A DNA stretch of 28,088 bases from JBCBKZ01 sp039026975 (GTDB lineage Bacteria > Bacteroidota > Bacteroidia > J057), in the NCBI GenBank assembly GCA_039026975.1, contig JBCCLI010000029.1:1-28088 (forward strand), read 5' to 3'. Shown piece after piece: positions 1-8,192 of this stretch. The notes under the pieces are model-generated. The model was not told the DNA's origin. It worked only from the letters and a program-made list of their open reading frames with translations, and did no database searches. Position 1 is the first letter of the stretch; every line of letters starts with the position of its first letter. The translations under genes and the position numbers were made by a program.

Positions 1-633
1 ATTTTCTTCTATGTTTTTCCGCAGTTTCATCACAAAGTTGTCCACCGTGCGGGTGGTAGGCTGCTCAGCATATCCCCATACATCCTGAAGGAGATCATTT
101 CGGCTGACAGTTTGGTTTTTATGCGCTAGTAGGTATTTCAGAATTTCAAACTCCTTGTGTGACATCTTTATGGGTTCCCCCTCCGTGTAGGCAGTGTAAG
201 TCTGGAAGTCTACTGTCAGTTTACCTACTACCTGCTGTTTGGTATCTGCTGTAGATTTTTGGGGAGAGTCAGTCCTTCTGAGGATGGCCTTTATTCTGGC
301 CAGGAGTTCCCTAACACTAAAGGGCTTAGCGATGAAGTCATCTGCTCCAAGTTCTAATCCCAGTACCTTATCTATTTCTTCAGCCTTGGCAGATAAAAAA
401 ATGACAGGGGTTTGGTCTCCGTTTTGTCTCATGTACTTGCACACGTCATAGCCAGAAATTTTGGGCATCATGATGTCCAGGATAACCAGGTCAAAGGTAG
501 ATTCTCTAACTGTCTTCAGGCCTTCTTCCCCATCTGGAGCCACCTGTACTTCATACCCTTCAAATTCCAGGTTGTCCTGTAACCCCATTCTCATGGCGGG
601 TTCATCTTCTACGATTAATATGCGTTTTTTCAT
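1..633 (-). CDS. OmpR/PhoB-family response regulator (3' end cut by window edge)
   Basis: This is the DNA-binding output half of a two-component system. 211 residues are visible and the frame is open at the left edge, so roughly the last 10-25 residues of a normal family member are missing. The receiver domain (about 1-120) shows the acidic pair E9/D10 in IVEDEP, phospho-acceptor D53 in VILDIMMP, S81 in FLSAK and K103 in AKPF. The winged-helix DNA-binding domain starts near 137 and includes the recognition-helix region around TTRTVDNFVMKLRK (193-206). The ATG at 633 is preceded by an in-frame stop, which fixes the start. It lies 13 bases downstream of the sensor-kinase stop in the same direction, so the two are almost certainly cotranscribed and cognate. 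The target genes and signal cannot be read from the sequence. Confidence 0.95.
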   Translation of the reverse strand, partial: MKKRILIVEDEPAMRMGLQDNLEFEGYEVQVAPDGEEGLKTVRESTFDLVILDIMMPKISGYDVCKYMRQNGDQTPVIFLSAKAEEIDKVLGLELGADDFIAKPFSVRELLARIKAILRRTDSPQKSTADTKQQVVGKLTVDFQTYTAYTEGEPIKMSHKEFEILKYLLAHKNQTVSRNDLLQDVWGYAEQPTTRTVDNFVMKLRKNIEEN

Positions 634-646
634 AAGTTATGTCATA

Positions 647-2218
647 TTACACCCTAGTGGCCAAGCTGGTTTTTACCGGGAAAACCAGTCTGAATATGCT
701 CCCTTTTCCCAAGGTACTTTCCACTTCTATGTCTCCCTCATGTGCTTTCATGATGTGATGCACCAGGGCGAGACCCAGCCCGGTTCCTTTAGTATTATGC
801 ACATTTCGCTGCCCTACCCGGTAAAATTTCTCAAAGATGGCATCCAGGTTTTCAGGTGCTATCCCTACGCCTCTGTCTATTACTTCCACTAAAAATTGCT
901 CTCCTCTGACCTTGGTGCGTATTCTAATGTGTTTTTGGGTATCACTATACTTTTTAGCGTTGTCCAGTAGGTTAACTATTACTTCTGATATGGCTTCCCT
1001 ATCTCCCTCTACTAATGGGCAGTCATCACAGGTATCTACCTCAAAGGTAAATCCTTGCTGAGTTAGGTGAAAGCGGTAAGTATCCGCTATTTCTTCTACC
1101 ACCTCATTTATATGGAGCGGTTCTGAAAGGTAGGTTTTCTTCCCTGCCTCTATCTGAGAAAAATTGAGAATCTTATTCACTATGCCTGAAAGCCGCTTGG
1201 ATTCTTTATGAATGATGGTGTAATACTCATGTTTCCTGGATTCAGAACTCACTCTGCCCATTTCCAGGGTTTCTGCAAACATACTGATCAGCGCCAGAGG
1301 GGTTCGAATTTCATGAGAAACATTGGACACAAACTCTGACTTTACCTGGGCTAGTTTTACCTCCCGCTGTATATTGGAAAAAACCCAAATGACTCCTGCC
1401 AGAAGGAGGAGATTTAGAACGGCAATGATGGCCAGGTTAGTGAAAAATCTGTCCTGTACCAGATTCTGGAGTGTTTCTCCCTTAAAGGCGATTCCCAGAA
1501 AGTGATTAGGTAAAATCCAGAGGGTATTTTGGACTTGTACCTCCACGCTGTCCACCGGATCAGAGGTATAAAGCTGGTTTTGGGTGTCTAGATTAGAAAC
1601 GGTCAAAATAAATTTGTCTCGGGCTATTTCCTGTAGCTTATTGGTTAATTCCAGTTCCACAAAGTCATCTGGATTTATCAGGAAGGAGGCCCATTTATAA
1701 GGGTGCGCCTCTCCATTTAGGGCGAAGATGACCATTTCTTCCCCAGGATCACATACGTGATTAATGGCTTCTATTTTTCTATACCCAGCCGTGAGGTAGG
1801 TCTGTAGTTTATCCAGGACCCGTTGTTTCATATATGTGCTTGAGTCTAGCACAGCACCTAAGGTGTAAGTATTGGTACTGTCGGCAGATAGTGCTATGAC
1901 CTGGGTACTATCTTCTGGTATGAGAAAAATTCTTTGAATAGCAGGGTGTTCATTCCTAAAATTCATGCTTTGTGCCAGGACTTCCGGCTCCTGGGCTTCC
2001 TTAATTTGCATGTCCAGGTTCTGGGCCCATTCTCTGACTACATCATCCGCATATTGGTTCACTGAAAAGAGAATGGCATCTAGCTGCTGGCGGTATATTT
2101 CTTCCAAAGCCTTTTCATTCTCATTCAGAGAATTAATCTCATAGACTGAAAAAGAGACCGCTGGTAGCAAGAATACGAATAATAGAATCCAGCCAATACG
2201 TTGAACGGTAGGGCTCAT
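647..2218 (-). CDS. Sensor histidine kinase with two membrane segments and a periplasmic sensor region
   Basis: This 523-residue membrane kinase is the likely partner of the regulator just downstream. The first membrane helix spans about 7-25 and the second about 260-282. Between them lie about 235 residues, presumably periplasmic, with no sensor family I can name. The HisKA domain contains the phospho-acceptor H302 in NVSHEIRTPL. The ATPase domain shows the N box (N416-LLDN420-AKKY), the G1 box around D448-RGVG and the G2 box KGTGLGL (477-483). All catalytic motifs look intact. There is no HAMP domain: only about 15 residues separate the second helix from HisKA. The kinase stops 13 bases before the regulator starts. 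The gene begins at 2218 and faces away from the FKBP gene across about 266 bases that must hold both promoters. Confidence 0.95.
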   Translation of the reverse strand: MSPTVQRIGWILLFVFLLPAVSFSVYEINSLNENEKALEEIYRQQLDAILFSVNQYADDVVREWAQNLDMQIKEAQEPEVLAQSMNFRNEHPAIQRIFLIPEDSTQVIALSADSTNTYTLGAVLDSSTYMKQRVLDKLQTYLTAGYRKIEAINHVCDPGEEMVIFALNGEAHPYKWASFLINPDDFVELELTNKLQEIARDKFILTVSNLDTQNQLYTSDPVDSVEVQVQNTLWILPNHFLGIAFKGETLQNLVQDRFFTNLAIIAVLNLLLLAGVIWVFSNIQREVKLAQVKSEFVSNVSHEIRTPLALISMFAETLEMGRVSSESRKHEYYTIIHKESKRLSGIVNKILNFSQIEAGKKTYLSEPLHINEVVEEIADTYRFHLTQQGFTFEVDTCDDCPLVEGDREAISEVIVNLLDNAKKYSDTQKHIRIRTKVRGEQFLVEVIDRGVGIAPENLDAIFEKFYRVGQRNVHNTKGTGLGLALVHHIMKAHEGDIEVESTLGKGSIFRLVFPVKTSLATRV

Positions 2219-2484
2219 GAAAATGAATTTGTTGGAAAGTAGATATTTCCATGAAAGAAAGGACAGCTAGAGGGGATTAGAACATCTCTCTGCTAATATA
2301 CATTTTTTTGACTTTGAGGGAAGGCCGTCTCTACTTCCTTGTTGGGGTAGTACCCCTTAATCCTGGCCTGGGCCGTAGGGAAGAAATGAGGACTTCTTGT
2401 AGTGATAGAGATGCTAATGATTATTTTTTCTCTTTTCTAAGATTGAATATTGGATTAATTTTGCAAGCGATAACCAATAGACTT

Positions 2485-2967
2485 ATGAGAATATTTATTC
2501 CAGTACTGTTTGTACTTTCCCTGTGTATTATTTCCTGTGATGAGGAAGAGGCCTTTGATCCAGAGCAGCAGGCTGCTACAGATCGTGAATTGATCCTGGA
2601 TTATATCAGAGAGAATAACCTGAATGCTCAAGAAGATTCTTCAGGCGTATTTTATGTAATTGATAGTCCTGGTAGTATTAGCAGGCCTGAAATTACGTCT
2701 ACCGTAACCATTAATTACCGTGGTATCTTATTGAATGGAGAAGAGTTTGATTCCACCTATGATGAGGATGGGGTAGGGACTCCTATCGCCTTGTTGTTAG
2801 CGAGTACCATTCAGGGCTGGCAGATCGGTATTCCCAAGTTTAAAAAAGGAGGAAAGGGGATGTTACTGATCCCATCCGGTTATGCATATGGGAGAACTGC
2901 CAGAGGGAATATCCCTTCTAATTCAGTCCTGGTCTTTGAGGGCCTGGAACTGATAGATATAGACTAA
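2485..2967 (+). CDS. FKBP-type peptidyl-prolyl cis-trans isomerase, lipoprotein
   Basis: This is a 160-residue lipoprotein that should catalyse proline cis-trans isomerisation to help proteins fold in the envelope. The open frame extends upstream to 2308, but the ATG at 2485 is preferred because it gives a clean SpII signal peptide: a short charged start, a hydrophobic stretch, then lipobox IIS-C18. After an acidic linker, one FKBP domain runs from about 72 to 158. Residues matching the usual FKBP pocket are Y78, F88-D89, W112, Y135 and F151, so the enzyme looks active. Single-domain FKBP lipoproteins are common in Bacteroidota. It has no same-strand neighbour and is probably monocistronic. 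Confidence 0.9.
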   Translation: MRIFIPVLFVLSLCIISCDEEEAFDPEQQAATDRELILDYIRENNLNAQEDSSGVFYVIDSPGSISRPEITSTVTINYRGILLNGEEFDSTYDEDGVGTPIALLLASTIQGWQIGIPKFKKGGKGMLLIPSGYAYGRTARGNIPSNSVLVFEGLELIDID

Positions 2968-3152
2968 GATCCCGGTTGAATGGCGAATTCGGATTAAAGA
3001 TGCTGGATCAGGAGAGCGGAGCTACCCTGATTTTCATCATGCTAACTCCTAATCCTTCAAAAAACGAGCTTTGCCAAAATGGTCTTTTAGGCAGTTCTGC
3101 TGGGGAACTTTCAGTTTCTAAATGGGCTTCAAGAATGTGATAGGTAGCTGAC

Positions 3153-4568
3153 TTAGCCAGCTACTGCTTGCATGAGAATGGCACATATAAGTGCACCATA
3201 GGTGCCTAAGGCGTATCCTAGGACGGCCAGTAATACACCTACGGGTGCTAAGGCAGGGCTGAAGGCTGAGGCTACTACAGGGGCAGAAGCTGCTCCCCCT
3301 ACATTAGCCTGACTTCCCACTGCCACAAAGAAGAAGGGCGCCTTAATAAGTTTGCCTACTCCTAGTAACAGGCCTACATGGATAAGCATCCAAATAAATC
3401 CCACCGCAAATAAACCTGGGTTTTTGAAAACCTCCAGAATATTCATCTTCATACCTATGGTAGCTACCAGCACAAATATGAATAAAGTCCCAAATCTGGA
3501 GGCGCCCACCCCCTCCAGCTTTCTGGCAGAGGTAAATGATAAGCCTACCCCTATGGTGGTAGCTATTACAATCAACCAGAAAAAGCCAGATAAAAGAGAG
3601 TTCAGGCCTGCATTTTCAAGGCTTTCTCTGAACCTTTCCATAAATGGGAGAATGTTATCTGCCCCTAAATGTGCTATTCCTGTGGCTACAAAAGCTACTG
3701 CCAATACAATCAGGGTATCATTGGCGGTTGGGATTTTTTCTACACTTGCTCGGTAATCTTCTACTCTTTTCTTGAGATCTTCAATAGCAGAAGTATCAGA
3801 CTTAAACCACTTATCTACTTTAGAACTGATGTTGGCACCATACAATAAAAATCCCATCCATATATTAGCTACCAGGACATCCACCACTATCATGGAGGCA
3901 AAAAGGTCATCTTGGACCTCAAATATTTCTTTCATGGCAGTCTGATTTGCCCCACCTCCTATCCAGCTTCCTGCTATGGTAGATAAACCATTGGCAATAT
4001 CCAGCGCGGTAGCAGTGAACAGATTAGGAAAAAAGTTTAATGCTATCAGCAGAGCAACAGGACCCCCAATAATGATACCTATGGTAGCCGTAAAAAACAT
4101 AATGAGCGCCTTAGGTCCCAGGTTGATAATTCCTTTAAAGTCAATGCTGATACATAAGAGGACTAAACAGGCAGGCAGTAAATACCTAGAGGCTACGAAG
4201 TATAGCTGAGATTCTTCACCTGAAATTTGGTTGGAAGGCCAGTGAAGGAGTGCAGGAATGAAATAGCAGAGTAAGACAGTAGGAATTATACCATAAAACT
4301 TTTTCCAAAAAGGGGTCTGCAATTGGGAGCTGTAAAAGACTAGTCCTAATACTCCCATCAAAATGCCCAAGACTATGGCATCATTGGAAAAGATGGGTCC
4401 TTCATGGGAAGGAGCATTATACCCATACATAAACATCAATATTCCCATACCAAACCGCAGGAATTTTTTAGGCGTAGTACTAAACCAGGGAACATGGGTG
4501 AATAGAAGGGTAAAGCCTCCCAATACAATCCCAGAGAAAATATTTTCAAAGACCAACTCAGAACTCAT
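3153..4568 (-). CDS. DUF819 (YjcL-like) multi-pass membrane protein
   Basis: This polytopic inner-membrane protein has about 471 residues and around a dozen hydrophobic segments, and it resembles the DUF819/YjcL family. Supporting marks are the conserved-looking N-terminal segment ending in SNDAIVLGILMG, the glycine-rich GGGANQTA loop in mid-protein, and alternating helices throughout. Members of this family are transporter-like, but their substrate is not established. The frame stays open up to an ATG at 4640. I prefer the ATG at 4568 because the 24 extra residues are not typical of a membrane protein start and would place the start almost on top of the divergent neighbour. It is divergent from the gene at 4673, leaving about 100 bases for two promoters. 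Confidence 0.8.
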   Translation of the reverse strand: MSSELVFENIFSGIVLGGFTLLFTHVPWFSTTPKKFLRFGMGILMFMYGYNAPSHEGPIFSNDAIVLGILMGVLGLVFYSSQLQTPFWKKFYGIIPTVLLCYFIPALLHWPSNQISGEESQLYFVASRYLLPACLVLLCISIDFKGIINLGPKALIMFFTATIGIIIGGPVALLIALNFFPNLFTATALDIANGLSTIAGSWIGGGANQTAMKEIFEVQDDLFASMIVVDVLVANIWMGFLLYGANISSKVDKWFKSDTSAIEDLKKRVEDYRASVEKIPTANDTLIVLAVAFVATGIAHLGADNILPFMERFRESLENAGLNSLLSGFFWLIVIATTIGVGLSFTSARKLEGVGASRFGTLFIFVLVATIGMKMNILEVFKNPGLFAVGFIWMLIHVGLLLGVGKLIKAPFFFVAVGSQANVGGAASAPVVASAFSPALAPVGVLLAVLGYALGTYGALICAILMQAVAG

Positions 4569-4672
4569 AGAAGGGTTTTTTATGAAATAACAGAAAAGGG
4601 CAACTATATCCAACCCCTCCTTCTTGCTTATTAGCCCCACTACATGCTTCTTTGGTATTAGAAGAATCAGAG

Positions 4673-6949
4673 ATGAAACTCCTTAGAAGTAAGTATGGGC
4701 CCTATGTTTTTCTGCTATTAGCAGGCATGGGAATCATGTACGGAGTGATGCCACATATCTTTCTTTCTCCCAATAATTACCTATTGGATGTGGGCATAGA
4801 TGGGTTCAGAAACTACTATGCTTTTGCCTGGTACGGACGCTATGACGGAGGAATGATGTTTACGGGCATGAATTACCCCTATCCGCAGCACCTCTTTTTC
4901 TGTGAAGTCATTCCGGGGCTAAGTATACCTTTAAGTGGATTAGGGCAGGCAGATAGTATGATAGGGGTGCTACATATATTTATGATTCTTTGCTTTCCTC
5001 TTTCGGTGATGCTGCTATATGCTATTCTCAGGGAATGGGATATCCATCCGTATTTTGCGGTGGTAGCTGCCCTTTTAATAGGGAGTCTGTCCCCTCAGCT
5101 TTTACGGTATTCAGGCCATTTCAGTCTGTCTTTTCTCATCTTCCTCCCAGCTCTCCTGAGGCTCATACAGCTAGAAAAGCGTCTGCAACTAAGCATGTAT
5201 GGCTGGAGTGCTGCCTGGATATTACTGTTTACCAGCTTCCATGGATATTACCTCATGGTAGGTTGTAGCCTGCTCCTGGGGTACTGGCTGGTATCCCTTA
5301 TTCATGATCAGGACAGAAAACAACATATAGCTGCTTATCTTAAAAAGCTGGGGCTGATACTTTTCCCGCTGCTCTTAGTGAGTCTCTTTTTAGGCTTGAC
5401 AGATACAGTAGGGGATAGGCCTACACATCCGTATGGATACTTTGCCTATCAAACGAGGTGGGAGGGGCTTTTCCTACCAGCTTGGGGGCCTATTTGGGAA
5501 GCCCTTAACCAGCTGGTAGAAGTCAGAAAGGTGAATATGGAGGCTCGCGTATATATAGGGCTAGTGGGTACGTGTACTTTTCTTATTCTTTTGGTCAGAT
5601 GGGTGAGGAATCTCATCCAGAAAAAAGGCATATCCTACTTCCCCGTGGGGACACCTGCCCAACTGAAAACCTGGGTTCAGTTATCCTTATTGATCCTGCT
5701 GTTTTCTACTGCCTTTCCATTCTCCTTAGGCCTCAGGGATCTCTTGGATTTTCTCCCTATTCTCAAGCAGTTCCGGTCTCTAGGTCGCTTTGGGTGGATA
5801 TTTTTTTATGTCTGGTCGCTCTTTACTACAGTAGTCTTGTACCATTTCTTTCGTAGACTGTATACGAAGAGGGGCCCGGTAGTGGCCTACCTAGTCTTGG
5901 GAGGAATCTTCCTCTGCTGGGCCTGGGAAGGGACTACCTTCTTACAGGAGAGAAAGCTGGCTATTAGCCAAGTAGAGAACCCCTTCAGGAAAGACATATC
6001 TACCTATCAGCAAATTCTTAGTGAGAATCAGTCAACTCCTGCTGATTTTCAGTCTATTCTGCCTATTCCTTTCTATCATATAGGATCTGAAAAATTCTCT
6101 CCTAAGCATATTGACAATGAGGTATTTCGGGAGAGCCTCAAAGCTTCTTATGAGCTGGGGATTCCCATGGGTACAGGTTTTCTCCCTAGAAGTAGCCTAA
6201 GTCAAACCTTGAAAATTCTCCAGTTAAATAGCCATCCCATTTTGGAAAGAGAAATCTTGACTGAACTCGATCAGGACAAGTCAATTCTAGTAATGGGGAA
6301 GGAGATGGGAATTGAATTTGATCCGGCTGACCTTATGTACAGGGGCAGAAAGTTGGCAGACGTTCATGGGGTAGAAATGAAGGCGCTTACGGTGGAAGAG
6401 CTAGAACCACAGTATCTCGGGAAAGCTACTTTCATAGATGCTAGCGGCTGGAAACCAAGACAGAATGGAAGCTGGCAAGCAAATACTTATCCTTTGATCA
6501 TCTATCAGGGATTTGATGGTAAGATCCCCCAAGAGTCTATTTTCGGAGAGGAAACCTTCTCTTTTCAGTATGGGAAAGAGGTTATCTTTAACCAGGAATT
6601 AACACCTGTTAACGGGTTTACCTTGTTCCACTTTTCTATTTGGATAAAGGCTGACCTAAGGCGGGATGCTTTTCCACATATTCACCTTTATCTACTGGAT
6701 GAAAATGGGAAAGAGGAGGAGCATACTAAACTTGACCCTAAATACGCCAATGATATCTACCAGGATTGGGTACATGTCAAACATACTTTCTCCCTAACAT
6801 CTGAACGAAACACCCTTAGGGTGGAGGTGCATGGAAAGTTTGCCGAAGTAGAGTCCTTATTGATTAGGTCAGGCCAGGACCTAAGATGGGAGTACCAAGA
6901 TGGCCTGTCTGTGTTTAATACCCTTCCAGAGTACTATGCTAACGAATAA
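4673..6949 (+). CDS. Large polytopic membrane protein with C-terminal extracytoplasmic beta-rich domain, unknown function
   Basis: About 758 residues. The first 415 or so hold roughly ten hydrophobic segments, in a layout reminiscent of GT-C glycosyltransferases or YfhO-like proteins: a long first loop after helix 1, then short loops between aromatic-rich helices. The first loop carries acidic residues (LLDVGIDGFRN), where GT-C enzymes keep catalytic acids, but that comparison is inference. The last 320 or so residues are soluble and beta-rich. The region from about 620 onward, with an HFSIWIKAD strand and a closing HVKHTFSL strand, reads like a jelly-roll or carbohydrate-binding sandwich. 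ATG 4673 is preferred over the in-frame TTG at 4652. Its 3' end overlaps the convergent gene by 11 bases. A role in glycan or surface-polymer assembly is possible but unproven. Confidence 0.65.
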   Translation: MKLLRSKYGPYVFLLLAGMGIMYGVMPHIFLSPNNYLLDVGIDGFRNYYAFAWYGRYDGGMMFTGMNYPYPQHLFFCEVIPGLSIPLSGLGQADSMIGVLHIFMILCFPLSVMLLYAILREWDIHPYFAVVAALLIGSLSPQLLRYSGHFSLSFLIFLPALLRLIQLEKRLQLSMYGWSAAWILLFTSFHGYYLMVGCSLLLGYWLVSLIHDQDRKQHIAAYLKKLGLILFPLLLVSLFLGLTDTVGDRPTHPYGYFAYQTRWEGLFLPAWGPIWEALNQLVEVRKVNMEARVYIGLVGTCTFLILLVRWVRNLIQKKGISYFPVGTPAQLKTWVQLSLLILLFSTAFPFSLGLRDLLDFLPILKQFRSLGRFGWIFFYVWSLFTTVVLYHFFRRLYTKRGPVVAYLVLGGIFLCWAWEGTTFLQERKLAISQVENPFRKDISTYQQILSENQSTPADFQSILPIPFYHIGSEKFSPKHIDNEVFRESLKASYELGIPMGTGFLPRSSLSQTLKILQLNSHPILEREILTELDQDKSILVMGKEMGIEFDPADLMYRGRKLADVHGVEMKALTVEELEPQYLGKATFIDASGWKPRQNGSWQANTYPLIIYQGFDGKIPQESIFGEETFSFQYGKEVIFNQELTPVNGFTLFHFSIWIKADLRRDAFPHIHLYLLDENGKEEEHTKLDPKYANDIYQDWVHVKHTFSLTSERNTLRVEVHGKFAEVESLLIRSGQDLRWEYQDGLSVFNTLPEYYANE

Positions 6950-7922
6950 AGGGCACCCACCTCTTCTTCTCATCAAAGTGTGCGTGTGGAAGTGCACGCA
7001 GTATTTTATATATGTCTATGAGAAGACAGGTCATGTGAATATACTTTCCGTCCTGAAAAACCAAGGAGACATAGGAGTAATTACTCCATGGGAAATACTT
7101 AAGCCTGACCCGTGTCAGTTTAACCCTTTCTACTTCGCTTTTTTTATAATGTTTGAGGTCCAGTTTTTTCTCAAGAATAAACTCATCAAAGTTTTCTTCC
7201 CAGAAAAGTCGGGTGAATCTGTCTCTTCTCAAGTAAGAACGGTGAATCTTATAGGTAGTAAACCAGTAAATGGCAGCCATCAGTGCCTGTGCTATCCATA
7301 GGCCATAATACCTTTCTGCATCCAGCTTATCTATAGCTGCCAGGAACCCCATCAGTAAAAGAGGAAGCAGACTGAGCGTAAGCCCGGGCAGTAGGAAATG
7401 GAGATTTCTCCAAGCATGTACCTGAAAAATGTAGTAGGTCTTGGAAGGCCTGATAATATCTGAGGATTGGGACTTTGCCTTCATGAAGAGGGATAAAACC
7501 GTATCAAAGAATCCAAACAATAAGGCCATGGGAATGCCAGGGAAGTAAGGGGCCTTAGCCTGAATCTCATCTACTAACTCATCATGTAGTCCCTTAAAAA
7601 AAGCAGGGAGAAGTTCCAGAATTTCTTCTAACTCAAATCCAAATGATTCTACGCTGACCCTTCCTCTGAGCGTTTGAGACTCATACCTGATAGAAAATAA
7701 GCGCTTATCCTGAACCATTAGGAATATGCGCATAACGGCTCCAGAGCTTTTAGTCAGGATTACGGAGGGGAAATTTAGCTCTGTTTGTTCTTCCTCGTCT
7801 ATCTCCCAGGAAAGGTGATGTAGGAACTGTCTTACCTCTTCCAGGTTGTTAGGCCTGGAAACTACAGCAGACTGTCCATTCAGAGAAAGATTGTTAGTTC
7901 TTATAGCTACGTTTGAAACCAT
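6939..7922 (-). CDS. Uncharacterised protein with two central membrane helices
   Basis: I do not recognise this 327-residue protein. The N-terminal 160 or so residues are soluble and acidic. Two hydrophobic helices follow at about 175-197 and 206-224, then a basic C-terminal segment of about 100 residues rich in K/R and aromatics. This topology suggests both ends lie on the same, probably cytoplasmic, side. The ending resembles a PH-like or bPH2-type tail (alternating charged and hydrophobic strands such as YVSLVF and YIHMTCLLI), which is only a shape impression. Its 3' end overlaps the convergent gene ending at 6949 by 11 bases. Upstream, 270 AT-rich bases separate it from the same-strand M48-like gene, so it probably has its own promoter. 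Confidence 0.7.
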   Translation of the reverse strand: MVSNVAIRTNNLSLNGQSAVVSRPNNLEEVRQFLHHLSWEIDEEEQTELNFPSVILTKSSGAVMRIFLMVQDKRLFSIRYESQTLRGRVSVESFGFELEEILELLPAFFKGLHDELVDEIQAKAPYFPGIPMALLFGFFDTVLSLFMKAKSQSSDIIRPSKTYYIFQVHAWRNLHFLLPGLTLSLLPLLLMGFLAAIDKLDAERYYGLWIAQALMAAIYWFTTYKIHRSYLRRDRFTRLFWEENFDEFILEKKLDLKHYKKSEVERVKLTRVRLKYFPWSNYSYVSLVFQDGKYIHMTCLLIDIYKILRALPHAHFDEKKRWVPFIR

Positions 7923-7994
7923 AGTGTCCTGATTGGTTGATCAAGTAGGGTGCATTCACTATGCCTGTCTAACCTGCTTCACAAAAACTGATTC

Positions 7995-8056
7995 GTATCT
8001 TGCTAGATACTATTTCTATTTTGATTTTTTGAAAATAGAATATTGTTAAAACAATA
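7995..8056. repeat. Cluster of three adjacent stem-loops in an AT-rich intergenic region
   Basis: Three inverted repeats follow one another almost without a gap. They are GTATCT/AGATAC (7995-8000 with 8005-8010, loop of 4), TTCTATTTT/AAAATAGAA (8014-8022 with 8032-8040, loop of 9) and TATTGTT/AACAATA (8041-8047 with 8050-8056, loop of 2). They lie between two minus-strand genes, downstream of the M48-like gene and upstream of the two-TM gene. No clean T-run follows on either strand, so they are not a textbook terminator. AT-rich DNA makes such pairs easier by chance. Confidence 0.4.
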
Positions 8057-8192
8057 AATTATATTTTCTCAGGACGTATGGATTGTAAACTTTATGAAGA
8101 GCTAATAATTTTAATAACTAATTTTTAGGAGAATTATTTAATTACAGAGGGTTTTTCATTCAAAATGAGGAGGTTAGGTAAGCGTAAACGCC

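Noticed and set aside
2308..2484. N-terminal extension of the FKBP gene to 2308
   Set aside because: The added 59 residues precede a clean lipoprotein signal at 2485 and have no recognisable features.
3144..3164. GTAGCTG/CAGCTAC stem with the DUF819 stop codon in its loop
   Set aside because: No T-run follows on the minus strand and part of the stem is coding, so it is not a convincing terminator.
4569..4640. Longer start of the DUF819 gene at 4640
   Set aside because: It adds 24 residues that do not resemble a membrane protein start and crowds the divergent gene; the ATG at 4568 is more sensible, though this is not proven.
8078..8128. Plus-strand mini-ORF of 16 codons in the AT-rich gap
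   Set aside because: It is too short and AT-rich to distinguish from chance.
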